Shown in pieces: positions 47,489 through 56,891 of a stretch of DNA of 64,000 nucleotides. The first letter of the stretch is position 1. Each line of letters starts with the position of its first letter. The position numbers and the translations under genes are program-made. The notes beneath the pieces were generated by a model that saw only the letters and a program-made list of their open reading frames with translations, did no database searches and was not told the origin of the DNA. This stretch comes from Maribacter sp. 1_MG-2023 (GTDB lineage: Bacteria; Bacteroidota; Bacteroidia; Flavobacteriales; Flavobacteriaceae), in assembly GCF_030547005.1 (NCBI RefSeq), contig NZ_JAUOPN010000002.1, positions 1 to 64,000 on the forward strand, read 5' to 3'.

Positions 47489-48622
47489 ATGAATATTATA
47501 TATATAGGAGCAAACGGTTTTCCTTTTGGTATGGCAACGATTCAACGTCAATTACTAATTGCAAAAGGCTTTGTTTTACAAGAAAACAGTTGCCTGGTTT
47601 TAACCAAATTTGGACTACTTGACAAACAAGAGAAACTTAAGAGAAAGGGGAAAATAGAAGGTGTTCCTTATTTGTGCGCAAGTCCTGTTCCTTATAGACC
47701 TTCTAACTTCATTTTTCGTACTTTAAATAAAACTTTGGGTTCAGTTTTGGAAACCTTTTATATCGTTAAAAATAGAAAACGAAATACTAAAAACATTTTA
47801 TTTAGTGTAAGAACTAGCTTCATAAGTACTGTATACTACCGCCTTTTATCATTTCTTCTAGGTTATAAATATGTTGCAGATATCAATGAAGCTTTAGGGG
47901 ATAATATAGATGCAAGTTTAAACGATAAACTTTTTGACAAGTACAATAAACATCTATATGATGGTGTTCTTTTAATTAGTGATAAGTTGATGGACAATTA
48001 TGAGAATAACATTCCTAAATTAAAAATACCGGTCATTTGTGACATCTCAAAACTTGATGAAATAAAGAAAATTACATTAGACGATTTTAATTTATTATAC
48101 TGTGCATCAGCTTCGTATTTAGAAACATTAAAATTTGTAATTGAGGTTTTTGAAAAGACAATTTTAGATACGAATCTAATTTTAATTGTTTCAGGTAGTG
48201 AAAGTCAAATGAAGCAGGTAAAACAATTAATAAACCATTCAAAAAAAAATAACAATATCATTTTAAAAAGTAGAATTGAATATAGTGAACTTATAGGTTT
48301 ATATAAGGGCGCAGATTTACTATTAATACCATTACCAGAAATTGAACAACACAAAGCAAGGTTTCCTCATAAAATCGCCGAATACACCGCATGTAAAACT
48401 CCATTCGTTTCTAACAGATGGGGAGAGGTAATAAATTATTTCAATAATGATAATTGTTTCTTAGCTGACAACTATACTATTGATAAATACGTAAATATAT
48501 TAAATGGTATTATACATAAACCTAAACAAAATATTGCCGATAAAGCCTATGAAATCTCTAAAAACCATTTTGATTATAAAGTATTATCTACAAGTATTGA
48601 TTCTTTTTTAAAAAAGATTTAA
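47489..48622 (+). CDS. Glycosyltransferase, GT-B fold (GT4-like)
   Basis: This 377-residue protein starts MNIIYIGANGFPFGMATIQR. It has the two-domain GT-B layout, with a donor half containing FNLLYCASASYLETLKFVIE, ILKSRIEYSELIGLYKGADL and FPHKIAEYTACKTPFVSNRW. The last block replaces the usual E-x7-E with a K-I-A-E-Y variant seen in diverged GT4 proteins. It lies 1 bp before the next acyltransferase gene. The sugar is unknown. Confidence 0.8.
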   Translation: MNIIYIGANGFPFGMATIQRQLLIAKGFVLQENSCLVLTKFGLLDKQEKLKRKGKIEGVPYLCASPVPYRPSNFIFRTLNKTLGSVLETFYIVKNRKRNTKNILFSVRTSFISTVYYRLLSFLLGYKYVADINEALGDNIDASLNDKLFDKYNKHLYDGVLLISDKLMDNYENNIPKLKIPVICDISKLDEIKKITLDDFNLLYCASASYLETLKFVIEVFEKTILDTNLILIVSGSESQMKQVKQLINHSKKNNNIILKSRIEYSELIGLYKGADLLLIPLPEIEQHKARFPHKIAEYTACKTPFVSNRWGEVINYFNNDNCFLADNYTIDKYVNILNGIIHKPKQNIADKAYEISKNHFDYKVLSTSIDSFLKKI

Positions 48623-48623
48623 A

Positions 48624-49154
48624 ATGTTAATAAAAATTCTTAAAAAAATTAATAAGCTTAGGCAATCACCAATATCCTACGCAAGAAGCAAAGGTGTAAA
48701 AGTTGGTAAAAACTGTAAAATTGCTATCAAAAACTGGGGCTCGGAACCCTATTTGATTACCATTGGTAATCATGTGCACATTACTACAAATGTCCAATTT
48801 ATTAACCATGATGGGGGTGTTTGGGTATTTAGGCAGGAAATTCCAAATTTTGATGTATTTGGACGAATAAGTATTGATGACAATACTTATATTGGTAATA
48901 ATGCCGTAATTATGCCTGGTGTTCAAATCGGAAAGAATTGTGTAATTGGCGCAAATAGTGTTGTAACAAAAAACATACCAGATAATACTGTTGTAGCAGG
49001 TGTACCCGCCACTAATATTTGTACTACCGAAGAATATAAATTTAAAATGATGAAGATTAATACAAATCTTAAGAATAAAGATGATGTACTAAAAAAAGAA
49101 GCCATAGAAAAGCTTCCTTTAAACGCCTTCATCAACAAGAAAACCTTAAAATGA
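48624..49154 (+). CDS. Hexapeptide-repeat acyltransferase
   Basis: This 176-residue left-handed beta-helix enzyme contains ITIGNHVHITTNVQFINHDG with a candidate catalytic His in NHDGG. The following coils are ISIDDNTYIGNNAVIMPGVQ and IGKNCVIGANSVVTKNIPDN. The C-terminus carries a short basic tail rich in Lys. It is probably an O- or N-acetyltransferase acting on a repeat-unit sugar. The last 4 bases overlap the next glycosyltransferase gene. Confidence 0.87.
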   Translation: MLIKILKKINKLRQSPISYARSKGVKVGKNCKIAIKNWGSEPYLITIGNHVHITTNVQFINHDGGVWVFRQEIPNFDVFGRISIDDNTYIGNNAVIMPGVQIGKNCVIGANSVVTKNIPDNTVVAGVPATNICTTEEYKFKMMKINTNLKNKDDVLKKEAIEKLPLNAFINKKTLK

Positions 49155-50260
49155 GAATTACATTTGTACTTGATACATTTGGTGGTGGAGGTAAAGAACG
49201 TAGATGTCTTCAGTTGATTCAAGGTCTAAATAAGAAAGGATATACTAATATTCAGGTTATCATTATAAATAATGATATTGCATATAAAGAATTATATGAT
49301 ACAAATATCGAATTACACATTTTAGATAGAAAAAATAAAGGATTTAATTATTTACAAACATTTTTTGTAGTCAATAAATTATTGAAAAAATTTAATCCCG
49401 ACATTGTTCAGGTTTGGGGCGTTTTTTCCACTCTTTTCACTAATCCGATTAGATGTTTCAGGCATTTTAAGTACATTGGATCTTATGTGGCGAATTGTAA
49501 TAAGCCCAAAAAGTATTCTGTTCAAAAACTCACGATTCTTTTTAATATTTGGTTGGCAGATTGTATTATAGGAAATTCTGAAGCTGGTATAAAAGCATAC
49601 GGTGTACCAGAAAAAAAAGCTAAAGTAATTTATAACGGATTTAATAATGAAAGGCTTAAAACTACTAATCACAGCAAAAAAGAACTTAAAAAACAAATGA
49701 ATTTAAATAGCAATTTCATTGTTTCCATGGTTGCGCGATTAGATAATAACAAAGACCATATAACATTAATTGAAACTGCAAAATCCATAATTAAAAAAAG
49801 AAAAGATATTATATTTCTAATTATTGGTACTGGTCCAAACTCAATAAAACTTCAGACTAAAATCGAACAAAATGAGAAGGAGTTTATAAAGTTTCTTGGT
49901 TTTCGTTCTGATGTAGAAAACCTTTTAAGAATAACAGATGTATCCGTATTGTGCACAAACCCCAACAACCACAAGGAGGGAGTATCTAATGCAATTATGG
50001 AATCGATGGCTTTTGGTGTACCTGTTATAGCAACAAATGATGGTGGTACTCCAGAGATAATTAATTCCGGTAGTAATGGATTTTTGATAAAACCACATAA
50101 AAGTAATGAGTTAAAAGATAGGATTCTTCAAGTTTTAGAAGATGAAAATCTTAATAAAACGCTTTCCAAAGAAGCTATGAAAACCATTGAGACTAAATTT
50201 AACTTAAATAGAATGACAGCTCAGTATATTGAATTATATAATTTATTATTAAATAAATGA
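49151..50260 (+). CDS. Family 4 glycosyltransferase
   Basis: This 369-residue GT4 enzyme begins RITFVLDTFGGGGKERRCLQ, the Gly-rich acceptor loop. The donor domain has VSMVARLDNNKDHITLIETA, FLGFRSDVENLLRITDVSVL and the catalytic E-x7-E segment EGVSNAIMESMAFGVPVIAT. This is one of the clearest glycosyltransferases in the locus. It is coupled by 4-bp overlaps to the genes on both sides. Confidence 0.93.
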   Translation: MRITFVLDTFGGGGKERRCLQLIQGLNKKGYTNIQVIIINNDIAYKELYDTNIELHILDRKNKGFNYLQTFFVVNKLLKKFNPDIVQVWGVFSTLFTNPIRCFRHFKYIGSYVANCNKPKKYSVQKLTILFNIWLADCIIGNSEAGIKAYGVPEKKAKVIYNGFNNERLKTTNHSKKELKKQMNLNSNFIVSMVARLDNNKDHITLIETAKSIIKKRKDIIFLIIGTGPNSIKLQTKIEQNEKEFIKFLGFRSDVENLLRITDVSVLCTNPNNHKEGVSNAIMESMAFGVPVIATNDGGTPEIINSGSNGFLIKPHKSNELKDRILQVLEDENLNKTLSKEAMKTIETKFNLNRMTAQYIELYNLLLNK

Positions 50261-50736
50261 TAAAGGAAGATTTCTCTTCAAATAAAAATAATACCAAAGG
50301 ATTACTATTCATTATTCTTTTTAGAATAAGTCAATTCTTTACAAAAAACATAATTCTAAAAATTATAGGTATACCTGTTCGTATATTATATAAAATATTT
50401 GTGGAATGGATATTAGGTATCGAAATCCCTGATACTACTACTATTAAAGGAGGATTAAAAGTAATGCATGGGCAAGGGCTTATTGTAAATACCAATACAA
50501 AAATTGGTGAATATGTTACTTTACGCCATAATACCACTATTGGAAATTCAAAACCTGGCGGCAAGTCTCCTATTATAGAAAATAATGTCGACATTGGTGC
50601 AAATTGTGTTGTAATCGGTGATATAATAATTGGAGAAAATTCAATTATAGGAGCCGGAAGTGTCGTAGTCAAAAGTATACCCCCAAACTCAATTGCAGTT
50701 GGTAATCCTGCTCGAGTTTTAAAAAAAAATAATTAA
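50257..50736 (+). CDS. Serine acetyltransferase-like hexapeptide protein
   Basis: This 159-residue protein has a helical N-terminus and a left-handed beta-helix. GLKVMHGQGLIVNTNTKIGE and YVTLRHNTTIGNSKPGGKSP match the LbH-SAT group, with the conserved His and Gly-Lys-rich loop. The coils IIENNVDIGANCVVIGDIII and IIGAGSVVVKSIPPNS follow. Like its neighbours, it probably acetylates the polysaccharide. It shares one base with the next start codon (TAATG). Confidence 0.87.
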   Translation: MIKEDFSSNKNNTKGLLFIILFRISQFFTKNIILKIIGIPVRILYKIFVEWILGIEIPDTTTIKGGLKVMHGQGLIVNTNTKIGEYVTLRHNTTIGNSKPGGKSPIIENNVDIGANCVVIGDIIIGENSIIGAGSVVVKSIPPNSIAVGNPARVLKKNN

Positions 50737-51824
50737 TGACAAATGTTCTTTTTTATGGTCCTCTAGGTAAGGAAAACTCAAAAGTTGTTGGTGGTGGTGA
50801 ATCTGGTAATCTTAAAACCATTTCAGTTTTAGAAAAAGCAGGATTTAATATTATTAGATTGAGAAAACCCTATCCTTCTAAAAGCTTTTTAAGTAAAATA
50901 AAACATTTAGCCCATTTAAGCTTAATGCCTTTATTATTGTTATTGAAACTGTTAAAAAATAAGGATATTGAAATAGTTCATATTTCTGGTTTTTACAAGC
51001 AACTTATTCTTAAAGAATTACTTTGCATTTACATAGTTAATCTTTTTGGTAAAAAGTGTATATATGAGTTACGAGCAGGTGGTGTAAAAAAAGCGTACAC
51101 AGAAGGTTCTTTTTTGTATAAGTTATTTTTTAAAAAAGCAGTTAAGTCTGCAGACACCATTTTAGTACAAGGGGAAAGGTATGTTGAACTTTTAAATGAA
51201 TTGGGAGCAAAAAAAATAGTTCATTATCCTAATTATATTATGGGAGACGTTACACCAAGAGATATAAACATTTTAGAAAACAAGAACCTAATTAAAATAG
51301 TATATTTTGGAAGAATGTCTCCAACTAAAAATGTCTTATTCACAATAGACATCTGTTCAGAGTTAAAAAGCAAGCAAATACCATTTAAATTAGAATTAAT
51401 TGGGGAAGGAAATTCAGAATATATTGAACAAATAAAGGAAAAGATTGAATCTGAAAATTTATCAGATTATATAAAACTTTCGCCACCTGCCTTCGGTTCA
51501 AAACTAGTTGAAAAACTCAAGAATAAACATTTTTTTATATTCCCAACTCAAGAGCCTAGAGAAGGTCATTCTAATGCTTTAACAGAAGCTATGTCCTTAG
51601 GGATTGTACCATTATGTAGTGATTTTGGATTTAACCGCGAGATTATAAATTCAAATAAATTAATCAATATTGAATTTAATAAAAGAGCTTATAGTGATCT
51701 AATTATCGAAATTTGGGAGAATAATCTATGGCCGACTTTCTCTGGAGATATGCAAAAAACTGTGGCAACAAAATTCACCTCTGCGATCGTTCAATCTAAA
51801 TTACTATCTGTTTACGAGAAATAA
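50736..51824 (+). CDS. Family 4 glycosyltransferase
   Basis: This 362-residue GT4 enzyme begins TNVLFYGPLGKENSKVVGGG, with the Gly loop GGGESGN at about 20. The donor domain has IKIVYFGRMSPTKNVLFTID and the E-x7-E segment EGHSNALTEAMSLGIVPLCS. It is the last large gene of the rightward polysaccharide operon. A 45-codon gene follows after 116 bp. Confidence 0.92.
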   Translation: MTNVLFYGPLGKENSKVVGGGESGNLKTISVLEKAGFNIIRLRKPYPSKSFLSKIKHLAHLSLMPLLLLLKLLKNKDIEIVHISGFYKQLILKELLCIYIVNLFGKKCIYELRAGGVKKAYTEGSFLYKLFFKKAVKSADTILVQGERYVELLNELGAKKIVHYPNYIMGDVTPRDINILENKNLIKIVYFGRMSPTKNVLFTIDICSELKSKQIPFKLELIGEGNSEYIEQIKEKIESENLSDYIKLSPPAFGSKLVEKLKNKHFFIFPTQEPREGHSNALTEAMSLGIVPLCSDFGFNREIINSNKLINIEFNKRAYSDLIIEIWENNLWPTFSGDMQKTVATKFTSAIVQSKLLSVYEK

Positions 51825-51940
51825 TATTTTTGATTAAAATACTCTACAACTCCAACACTCCAAAAAATTCAAAGTATATCATTTTTTTTCAAGCTAATTT
51901 TTAAATCAATAACAACCAAGTAATCTCGTAAATTGCCATC

Positions 51941-52078
51941 ATGAAAAAACTAATTCAAATTATTGGTGCGTGGTACGGCGCCAAGAAAATAGGCGGAGGT
52001 AAATGTGGTTGTATAGGAACCGTGTTTGTGTTCCTTATACTTTTCTGGATATTAGGCTATGTGCTTGATGCTTTTTAG
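51941..52078 (+). CDS. Small membrane protein, 45 residues
   Basis: The frame encodes MKKLIQIIGAWYGAKKIGG, then GKCGCIGT and a hydrophobic segment (VFVFLILFWILGYVL), ending LDAF. The amphipathic N-terminus, Gly-Cys-Gly-Cys motif and single membrane helix look like a real, compact membrane protein rather than chance. It lies 116 bp after the polysaccharide operon on the same strand. I do not know its function. Confidence 0.6.
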   Translation: MKKLIQIIGAWYGAKKIGGGKCGCIGTVFVFLILFWILGYVLDAF

Positions 52079-52369
52079 GAAAAATCATTTTTCGTTGATG
52101 GTTTTTTGCGTTAGACGTTGTACGGTTTACTCAGCTCACTGGACGCTATAAGTTTTTTGGTTGTTCTGTGTTGGTCACTTCGGCTACGCTCAGCATAAGT
52201 TTTCGCCTCACGCATTGCGCTTTTCGCTGGACGCCTTTCGCTGGGCGCTTCAATTGGGCTTCGCCCGTGACGCGATAACCGGGGTGCTTTTCGTCTCGCG
52301 ATGAACTTCACGAAATAATTATTTTGCGCTAAGCGCGTAGCGCATTGCGAATAGCGAACGGCGCTTCCT
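52079..52369. repeat. GC-rich mosaic of repeat words, left of dnaE-type gene
   Basis: These 291 bases are markedly richer in GC than their surroundings and are made of short recurring words such as AGCGCGTAGCG, GCGAATAGCGAAC and CGCTGGACGC. They include CACTTCGGCTACGCTCAGC, a word type common in flavobacterial intergenic DNA. I find no gene; a 66-codon frame on the minus strand is rich in Arg/Ser and reflects the repeats. Similar words, in inverted orientation, occur at 55418-55674. Confidence 0.6.
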
Positions 52370-55300
52370 CTATTCTCTAACTTCTATTTTCTCTTCTCTC
52401 CCTCCTACTTTCTCACCAGTTCTCTTTTGTCCAAAAACCTTGGCGCTGGTTTTCATATCGGCATACCTTGGGTCTTGAATAAAATCTTGTTTTTGAAGTT
52501 TAATAACCTCTATACTCAAGAAACCGAATTCACTGACCACCTTACCATAGAATCTGTAAATTCCTCTTCCCCTAAACATATATTTCTCTGCTACAGGCGG
52601 AAACAGTACGGTATCAAAAACTTGACCTTGTTGGTCTAATAAGGTCGCAAAGTACATTGCTTTTCCTTTATGTGTTCTGGTTCGTTTTACCGTTATCAAA
52701 TATCCGTAGACATCTATATTTCTATTTAAATACCGCTCTAAATCTTTACTCCCAGAACTATTTAATGGTGCTTCTACCAAAAGCTCAAACGGACTGCACA
52801 AACTAAACCCTAACAACTCTAGCTGTGTAAAGGCGACTTCTAAATTGGTAGTATACAATGACGGAATCTCAAAATGTTGATGCCGTGGGGCAAACAGTTT
52901 TGGGTGGTCTATTTTCTTTGTTTTGTTCAAACACAAATGTGCTTTCCACAGCAGTTCGTGTTTATTGGTTTCGGTAAACCTAAAGGCATCAATTCGTATT
53001 AAAATACTGACTTGTTCTATGGAGATAATCAGTCTATCCAAAAAATCCTCCAACGATATAAAATCACCTTTCACAAAGCGTTCTTTTAAAATACGTTCCA
53101 TGACCCGTTGTTCTAATTCTCGTAAATAGCCTAATCCTAAATACAATTCTTTCCCATAGATACGATTTCCCGAATTACTTCTATTTACACATGGCGGATG
53201 AATTGTTGCCCCCAACATACGGGCTTCGTGCACATAGAACTCAGGCTTGTAAAATCCGCCACCATTATTGAGCACCGCCACCATATATTCTAACGGATAA
53301 TAGGCACGTAAAAACAAACTCTGGTAACTTTCTACCGCATACGATGCCGAATGCCCTTTAGCAAAAGCATAGCCTGCAAAACTCGCTACTTGATTCCAAA
53401 TATCTTGAATGAGTTTTTCTGCATATCCTTTTTTACGGCAGTTGTCCATAAACTTGTCTTGCACTTTTTGAAACTCCTCTCGAGAACGAAACTTACCACT
53501 CATTCCGCGTCTTAATACATCGGCTTCTCCTAAATCTAGATCTGCAAAGTGATGGGCTACTTTTATGACATCTTCTTGGTAGACCATAACTCCGTAGGTT
53601 TCTGGCATAATTTCTAACATCACCGGATGTGCCAGCTCCTCTGCCCTACCTTTATTACGATGGCGAAGAATATACTCGCGCATCATTCCGCTTTTAGATA
53701 CTCCCGGGCGAATAATAGAACTTGCGGCTACCAAACCCAAATAGGTATCAACTTCTAGCTTCTTTAATAACATCCGCATGGCGGGAGATTCCACATAAAA
53801 ACAACCCATACACTGCGCCGTTTTTACCAAAGTATTGACTTTTGGGTCTTTTTTAAATGCCTTGATATCATGAATATCAAACTTGGCAAATTCTTCTGGT
53901 CGGTCACGTTCCAGAATATCTAGCGTCTCTTTTATTTTTGAGAGTCCGCGTTGGGCAAGAATATCGAACTTAAAAATACCGACATCTTCGGCGATTACCA
54001 TATCAAACTGCGTAGTAGGGAATCCTTTTGGGGGCATATTGGTAGCTGAAAACCAATGAATGGGTTTCTCGGTAATTAGGATTCCGCCTGCATGAATACT
54101 CAAATAATTGGGCATGCCATGTAGCAGCTGTGTGTATTTCAATACCAAAACCGATATATTATCTAACCTGCTTGCTTGAATATTACCATTGCACAACACA
54201 TCTATTTCATCTTTTGGCAGACCGAATACCTTACCTAATTCTCGAATAACACCTCGCGATTGAAAAGTAACATAGGTCCCCAAAAGTGCCACATTTTTGA
54301 AACGATTGAAAATATACTCCGTCATTATAGGTCTGTCGCGATGTGAGAAATCAATATCAAAATCGGGGGGATTCACACGATACAAATTAATGAATCGCTC
54401 AAAATACAGATCCAGCTCCATGGGATCTACATCGGTAATAAAAAGCAGGTATGCCACAATACTATTGGCACCACTACCCCTACCTACATAAAAGAAGTTC
54501 TGCTTTCGTGCATGGGTGACAATATCCCAATTAATGAGAAAGTAAGAGACAAAATTCATTTTCTTAATGAGGTACAACTCTTTCGCCAAACGGTCTAAAA
54601 CAGCCTGGTCAATTTCTGAATAACGCTTGGGCAATCCCTCTTGGCACAATTGTTCTAAAAATACCTCATCTTCTGCTTTACTGCCCAAATAGGTACTTAA
54701 GTTCTGTGTTTCTCGCCCTTCGGTAAAATCGAAATCTATAGTACAGGCATCCATCAACTGTTGAGTATTCTCTAAAATGAAGCTGTGTTCAGAAAAATGC
54801 GCCGCCAAATTAGGTATCGCATACATGTGTTCATCATCACGAGCCTGCTCGGTAACCGACAGCATACTCAGCAAGGTATTATTAGCTATAGCGCGTAGCA
54901 AACGATGTGCATTAAAATCGCGCTTGTTTCTAAACGTGACCGGCTGTAGTAATACAATTTTATCTCGTTGTTCTAATAACCTTGAAAAACGGAGTCGTTT
55001 TAACTCATTAACAGAAACCCCAATAAACTCATGCGGTGCAAAGACTTTCTTTTCACTCTCCAACACTTTCTCAAAGGGATAAATAACAAACACATCTTTA
55101 AACTGCGGAGCGGTATCGGGAATCTTCTTGCCGTGATGTATGTGATGTGATAAAAAATCATTGAGCTCTAAAAACCCTTCATTATTCTTTGCTACACCAA
55201 CAAAGCATGGCTCCATTCCGTTTCTGAAATCTATACCTAAAATAGGTCGCACATCATATTCATGTGCTTTACGAACAAAGTTTAAACAAGCCGATGTATT

Positions 55301-55417
55301 ATTAATATCTGTCAATACCAATTGCGTTACCCCATGGTCTTTTGCCAATTGCAAGAGCTCCAGTTCCGAAAAGGTTCCGTAGCGAAGGCTGTAGTATGTG
55401 TGGCAGTTTAGGTACAT
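52370..55417 (-). CDS. dnaE2: DnaE-type error-prone DNA polymerase III alpha
   Basis: This 1015-residue C-family polymerase is shorter than replicative DnaE (about 1100-1400). The N-terminal PHP domain starts MYLNCHTYYSLRYGTFSE. The usual HxH at this place reads N-x-H, so its metal site looks degenerate. The polymerase core contains FYVGRGSGANSIVAYLL and the catalytic PPDFDIDFSHRDRP (about 353-366), with the Asp pair intact. FAKGHSASYAVESYQSLF and a C-terminal OB-like segment (VYGYLITVKRTRTHKGKAMY) follow. It matches the DnaE2/ImuC type, which works in translesion synthesis. It lies downstream of dinB on the same strand, which supports a mutagenesis cassette. The last residues (GREEKIEVRE) are encoded by a pyrimidine-rich repeat tract. 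Confidence 0.9.
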   Translation of the reverse strand: MYLNCHTYYSLRYGTFSELELLQLAKDHGVTQLVLTDINNTSACLNFVRKAHEYDVRPILGIDFRNGMEPCFVGVAKNNEGFLELNDFLSHHIHHGKKIPDTAPQFKDVFVIYPFEKVLESEKKVFAPHEFIGVSVNELKRLRFSRLLEQRDKIVLLQPVTFRNKRDFNAHRLLRAIANNTLLSMLSVTEQARDDEHMYAIPNLAAHFSEHSFILENTQQLMDACTIDFDFTEGRETQNLSTYLGSKAEDEVFLEQLCQEGLPKRYSEIDQAVLDRLAKELYLIKKMNFVSYFLINWDIVTHARKQNFFYVGRGSGANSIVAYLLFITDVDPMELDLYFERFINLYRVNPPDFDIDFSHRDRPIMTEYIFNRFKNVALLGTYVTFQSRGVIRELGKVFGLPKDEIDVLCNGNIQASRLDNISVLVLKYTQLLHGMPNYLSIHAGGILITEKPIHWFSATNMPPKGFPTTQFDMVIAEDVGIFKFDILAQRGLSKIKETLDILERDRPEEFAKFDIHDIKAFKKDPKVNTLVKTAQCMGCFYVESPAMRMLLKKLEVDTYLGLVAASSIIRPGVSKSGMMREYILRHRNKGRAEELAHPVMLEIMPETYGVMVYQEDVIKVAHHFADLDLGEADVLRRGMSGKFRSREEFQKVQDKFMDNCRKKGYAEKLIQDIWNQVASFAGYAFAKGHSASYAVESYQSLFLRAYYPLEYMVAVLNNGGGFYKPEFYVHEARMLGATIHPPCVNRSNSGNRIYGKELYLGLGYLRELEQRVMERILKERFVKGDFISLEDFLDRLIISIEQVSILIRIDAFRFTETNKHELLWKAHLCLNKTKKIDHPKLFAPRHQHFEIPSLYTTNLEVAFTQLELLGFSLCSPFELLVEAPLNSSGSKDLERYLNRNIDVYGYLITVKRTRTHKGKAMYFATLLDQQGQVFDTVLFPPVAEKYMFRGRGIYRFYGKVVSEFGFLSIEVIKLQKQDFIQDPRYADMKTSAKVFGQKRTGEKVGGREEKIEVRE

Positions 55418-55674
55418 TTTGGTTGTTGGTTGTTCGTTTTTTGCGCTGTTCGCTATTCGTTATACGCTGTGCTTTTGGTTGTTGATTTTTTGCACTGAGT
55501 GCTGTTCGCTTCACGCTACGCGCTATACACTATTTTTTTTGCGCTTCGCGTGCAGCGTGTGGCGCAATGCGTTTTTCTCTTCTCTATTTTCTATATTCTA
55601 ACTTCTTTTCTCTCCTCAGCAGACAACAGGTCTCTACTGCGCTCGACCGGACAGAAACCTCCAACAACCATCAA
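55418..55674. repeat. Repeat-word mosaic between dinB and dnaE-type genes
   Basis: This 257-bp spacer carries recurring words (CGCTATTCGTTATACGCTG, GCTACGCGCTATACAC) and a pyrimidine tract at about 55575-55615. The tract resembles the one at 52368-52402 that overlaps the end of the dnaE-type gene. At 55632-55651 it has GGTCTCTACTGCGCTCGACC, a word type frequent in flavobacterial genomes. No gene is seen. Confidence 0.6.
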
Positions 55675-56889
55675 CTAGATTTTCCTATGCGCCAACACAA
55701 CAGGTGGCAATCCGTTGAAAGGGTTATGCATTCTACCAATTGTTTTTGCTCCCATACCCGATGCCCGCAATACACTTTTGTCTCCGTAGCGTTTTCGAAT
55801 ATTATCCATAGCGTTGTAAAGACTTAGAATTTCTTCGGTATCATCGAACAGATTAATCTGATAATTACCGGATACTAAATGACTGAAACGTATACCAATC
55901 AACCGAACTAATAACCTACGGTTATATAAGGTCTTGAACAGGTCTAAAATTTTAGGTATCAGAATATGGTCTCCGCTGGTATAAGGAATCCGCATTTGCT
56001 TTGAATAGGTATTAAAATCTGAATACCGAATCTTTACTGAAATACACGCCGTTAGCTTATCTCCACGTCGTAATTGATATGCCAGATTTTCGGTCATTGC
56101 GATAAGAATACCACGTAGTCTGTTTACATCAATAGTGTCTTTGTTAAAAGTTCGTTCAGTAGAGATAGATTTTCGTTCGCAAAACGGAATTACAGGCGTA
56201 TTATCAATTCCATTAGCACGCTTCCATATTACTCCGCCATTAGCGCCCAGCACCCTTTGCATCACCTCCATGGGCATTTCTTGTACGGTGCGTACTTGTC
56301 GTAGTCCAAGGTTCCGTAAGGTCTGATAAGTCTTATCGCCCACCATTGGTATTTTTTTTATGGATAGCGGAGCTAAAAAAGGTTTCTCCAGTCCCTCATC
56401 TATCTTCAATTGATTGTTTGGTTTCGCCTCGTTCGTCGCTACTTTAGAAACTACTTTGTTTGCTGATAATCCGAAAGAAATGGGGAGTCCGGTTTCATTG
56501 ATAATTTTCTTACGCATTTCTGAAGCGTACTGGTAACAACCAAAAAAACGATCCATACCGGTGAGGTCTGCATAGAACTCATCAATACTCGATTTTTCGA
56601 ATACCGGTACGTACTCCTTAATAATTTCCGTCACTACATCTGAGTGTTTACTGTAGTCACCTGCATTACCTCGAATTACAACAGCATCGGGGCACAGTTC
56701 TCGCGCCATTTTCATGGGCATACCAGAATGCACTCCGAATCCGCGGGTTTCATAACTACATGCCGCTACCACGCCGCGATCTCCCGTACCGCCCACTAAT
56801 AATGGCTTATGCTGTAATTCACGATTATTTAATCGTTCTACGGATACATAAAATGTATCTAAATCTATATGAAGTATGGTCTTGCTCAT
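55675..56889 (-). CDS. dinB: DNA polymerase IV (Y family)
   Basis: This 404-residue translesion polymerase has ILHIDLDTFYVSVE at the N-terminus (first catalytic Asp), AACSYETRGFGVHSGMPM in the fingers, and KSSIDEFYADLTG (about 98-110, second catalytic Asp-Glu). A helix-hairpin-helix region (IKKIPMVGDKTYQTLRNLGL) and a little-finger domain follow. The length fits DinB. It stands upstream of the dnaE-type gene and probably shares a transcript with it. The leader upstream has repeats that could bind an SOS-type regulator. No imuA or lexA homologue is adjacent. Confidence 0.93.
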   Translation of the reverse strand: MSKTILHIDLDTFYVSVERLNNRELQHKPLLVGGTGDRGVVAACSYETRGFGVHSGMPMKMARELCPDAVVIRGNAGDYSKHSDVVTEIIKEYVPVFEKSSIDEFYADLTGMDRFFGCYQYASEMRKKIINETGLPISFGLSANKVVSKVATNEAKPNNQLKIDEGLEKPFLAPLSIKKIPMVGDKTYQTLRNLGLRQVRTVQEMPMEVMQRVLGANGGVIWKRANGIDNTPVIPFCERKSISTERTFNKDTIDVNRLRGILIAMTENLAYQLRRGDKLTACISVKIRYSDFNTYSKQMRIPYTSGDHILIPKILDLFKTLYNRRLLVRLIGIRFSHLVSGNYQINLFDDTEEILSLYNAMDNIRKRYGDKSVLRASGMGAKTIGRMHNPFNGLPPVVLAHRKI

Positions 56890-56891
56890 AA

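Noticed and set aside
47428-47622. 64-codon frame overlapping the start of a glycosyltransferase gene
   Set aside because: The glycosyltransferase starting at 47489 in another frame has a standard N-terminus; this frame has no features.
52111-52311. 66-codon Arg/Ser/Ala-rich frame
   Set aside because: It falls inside the GC-rich repeat-word mosaic and reflects that composition.
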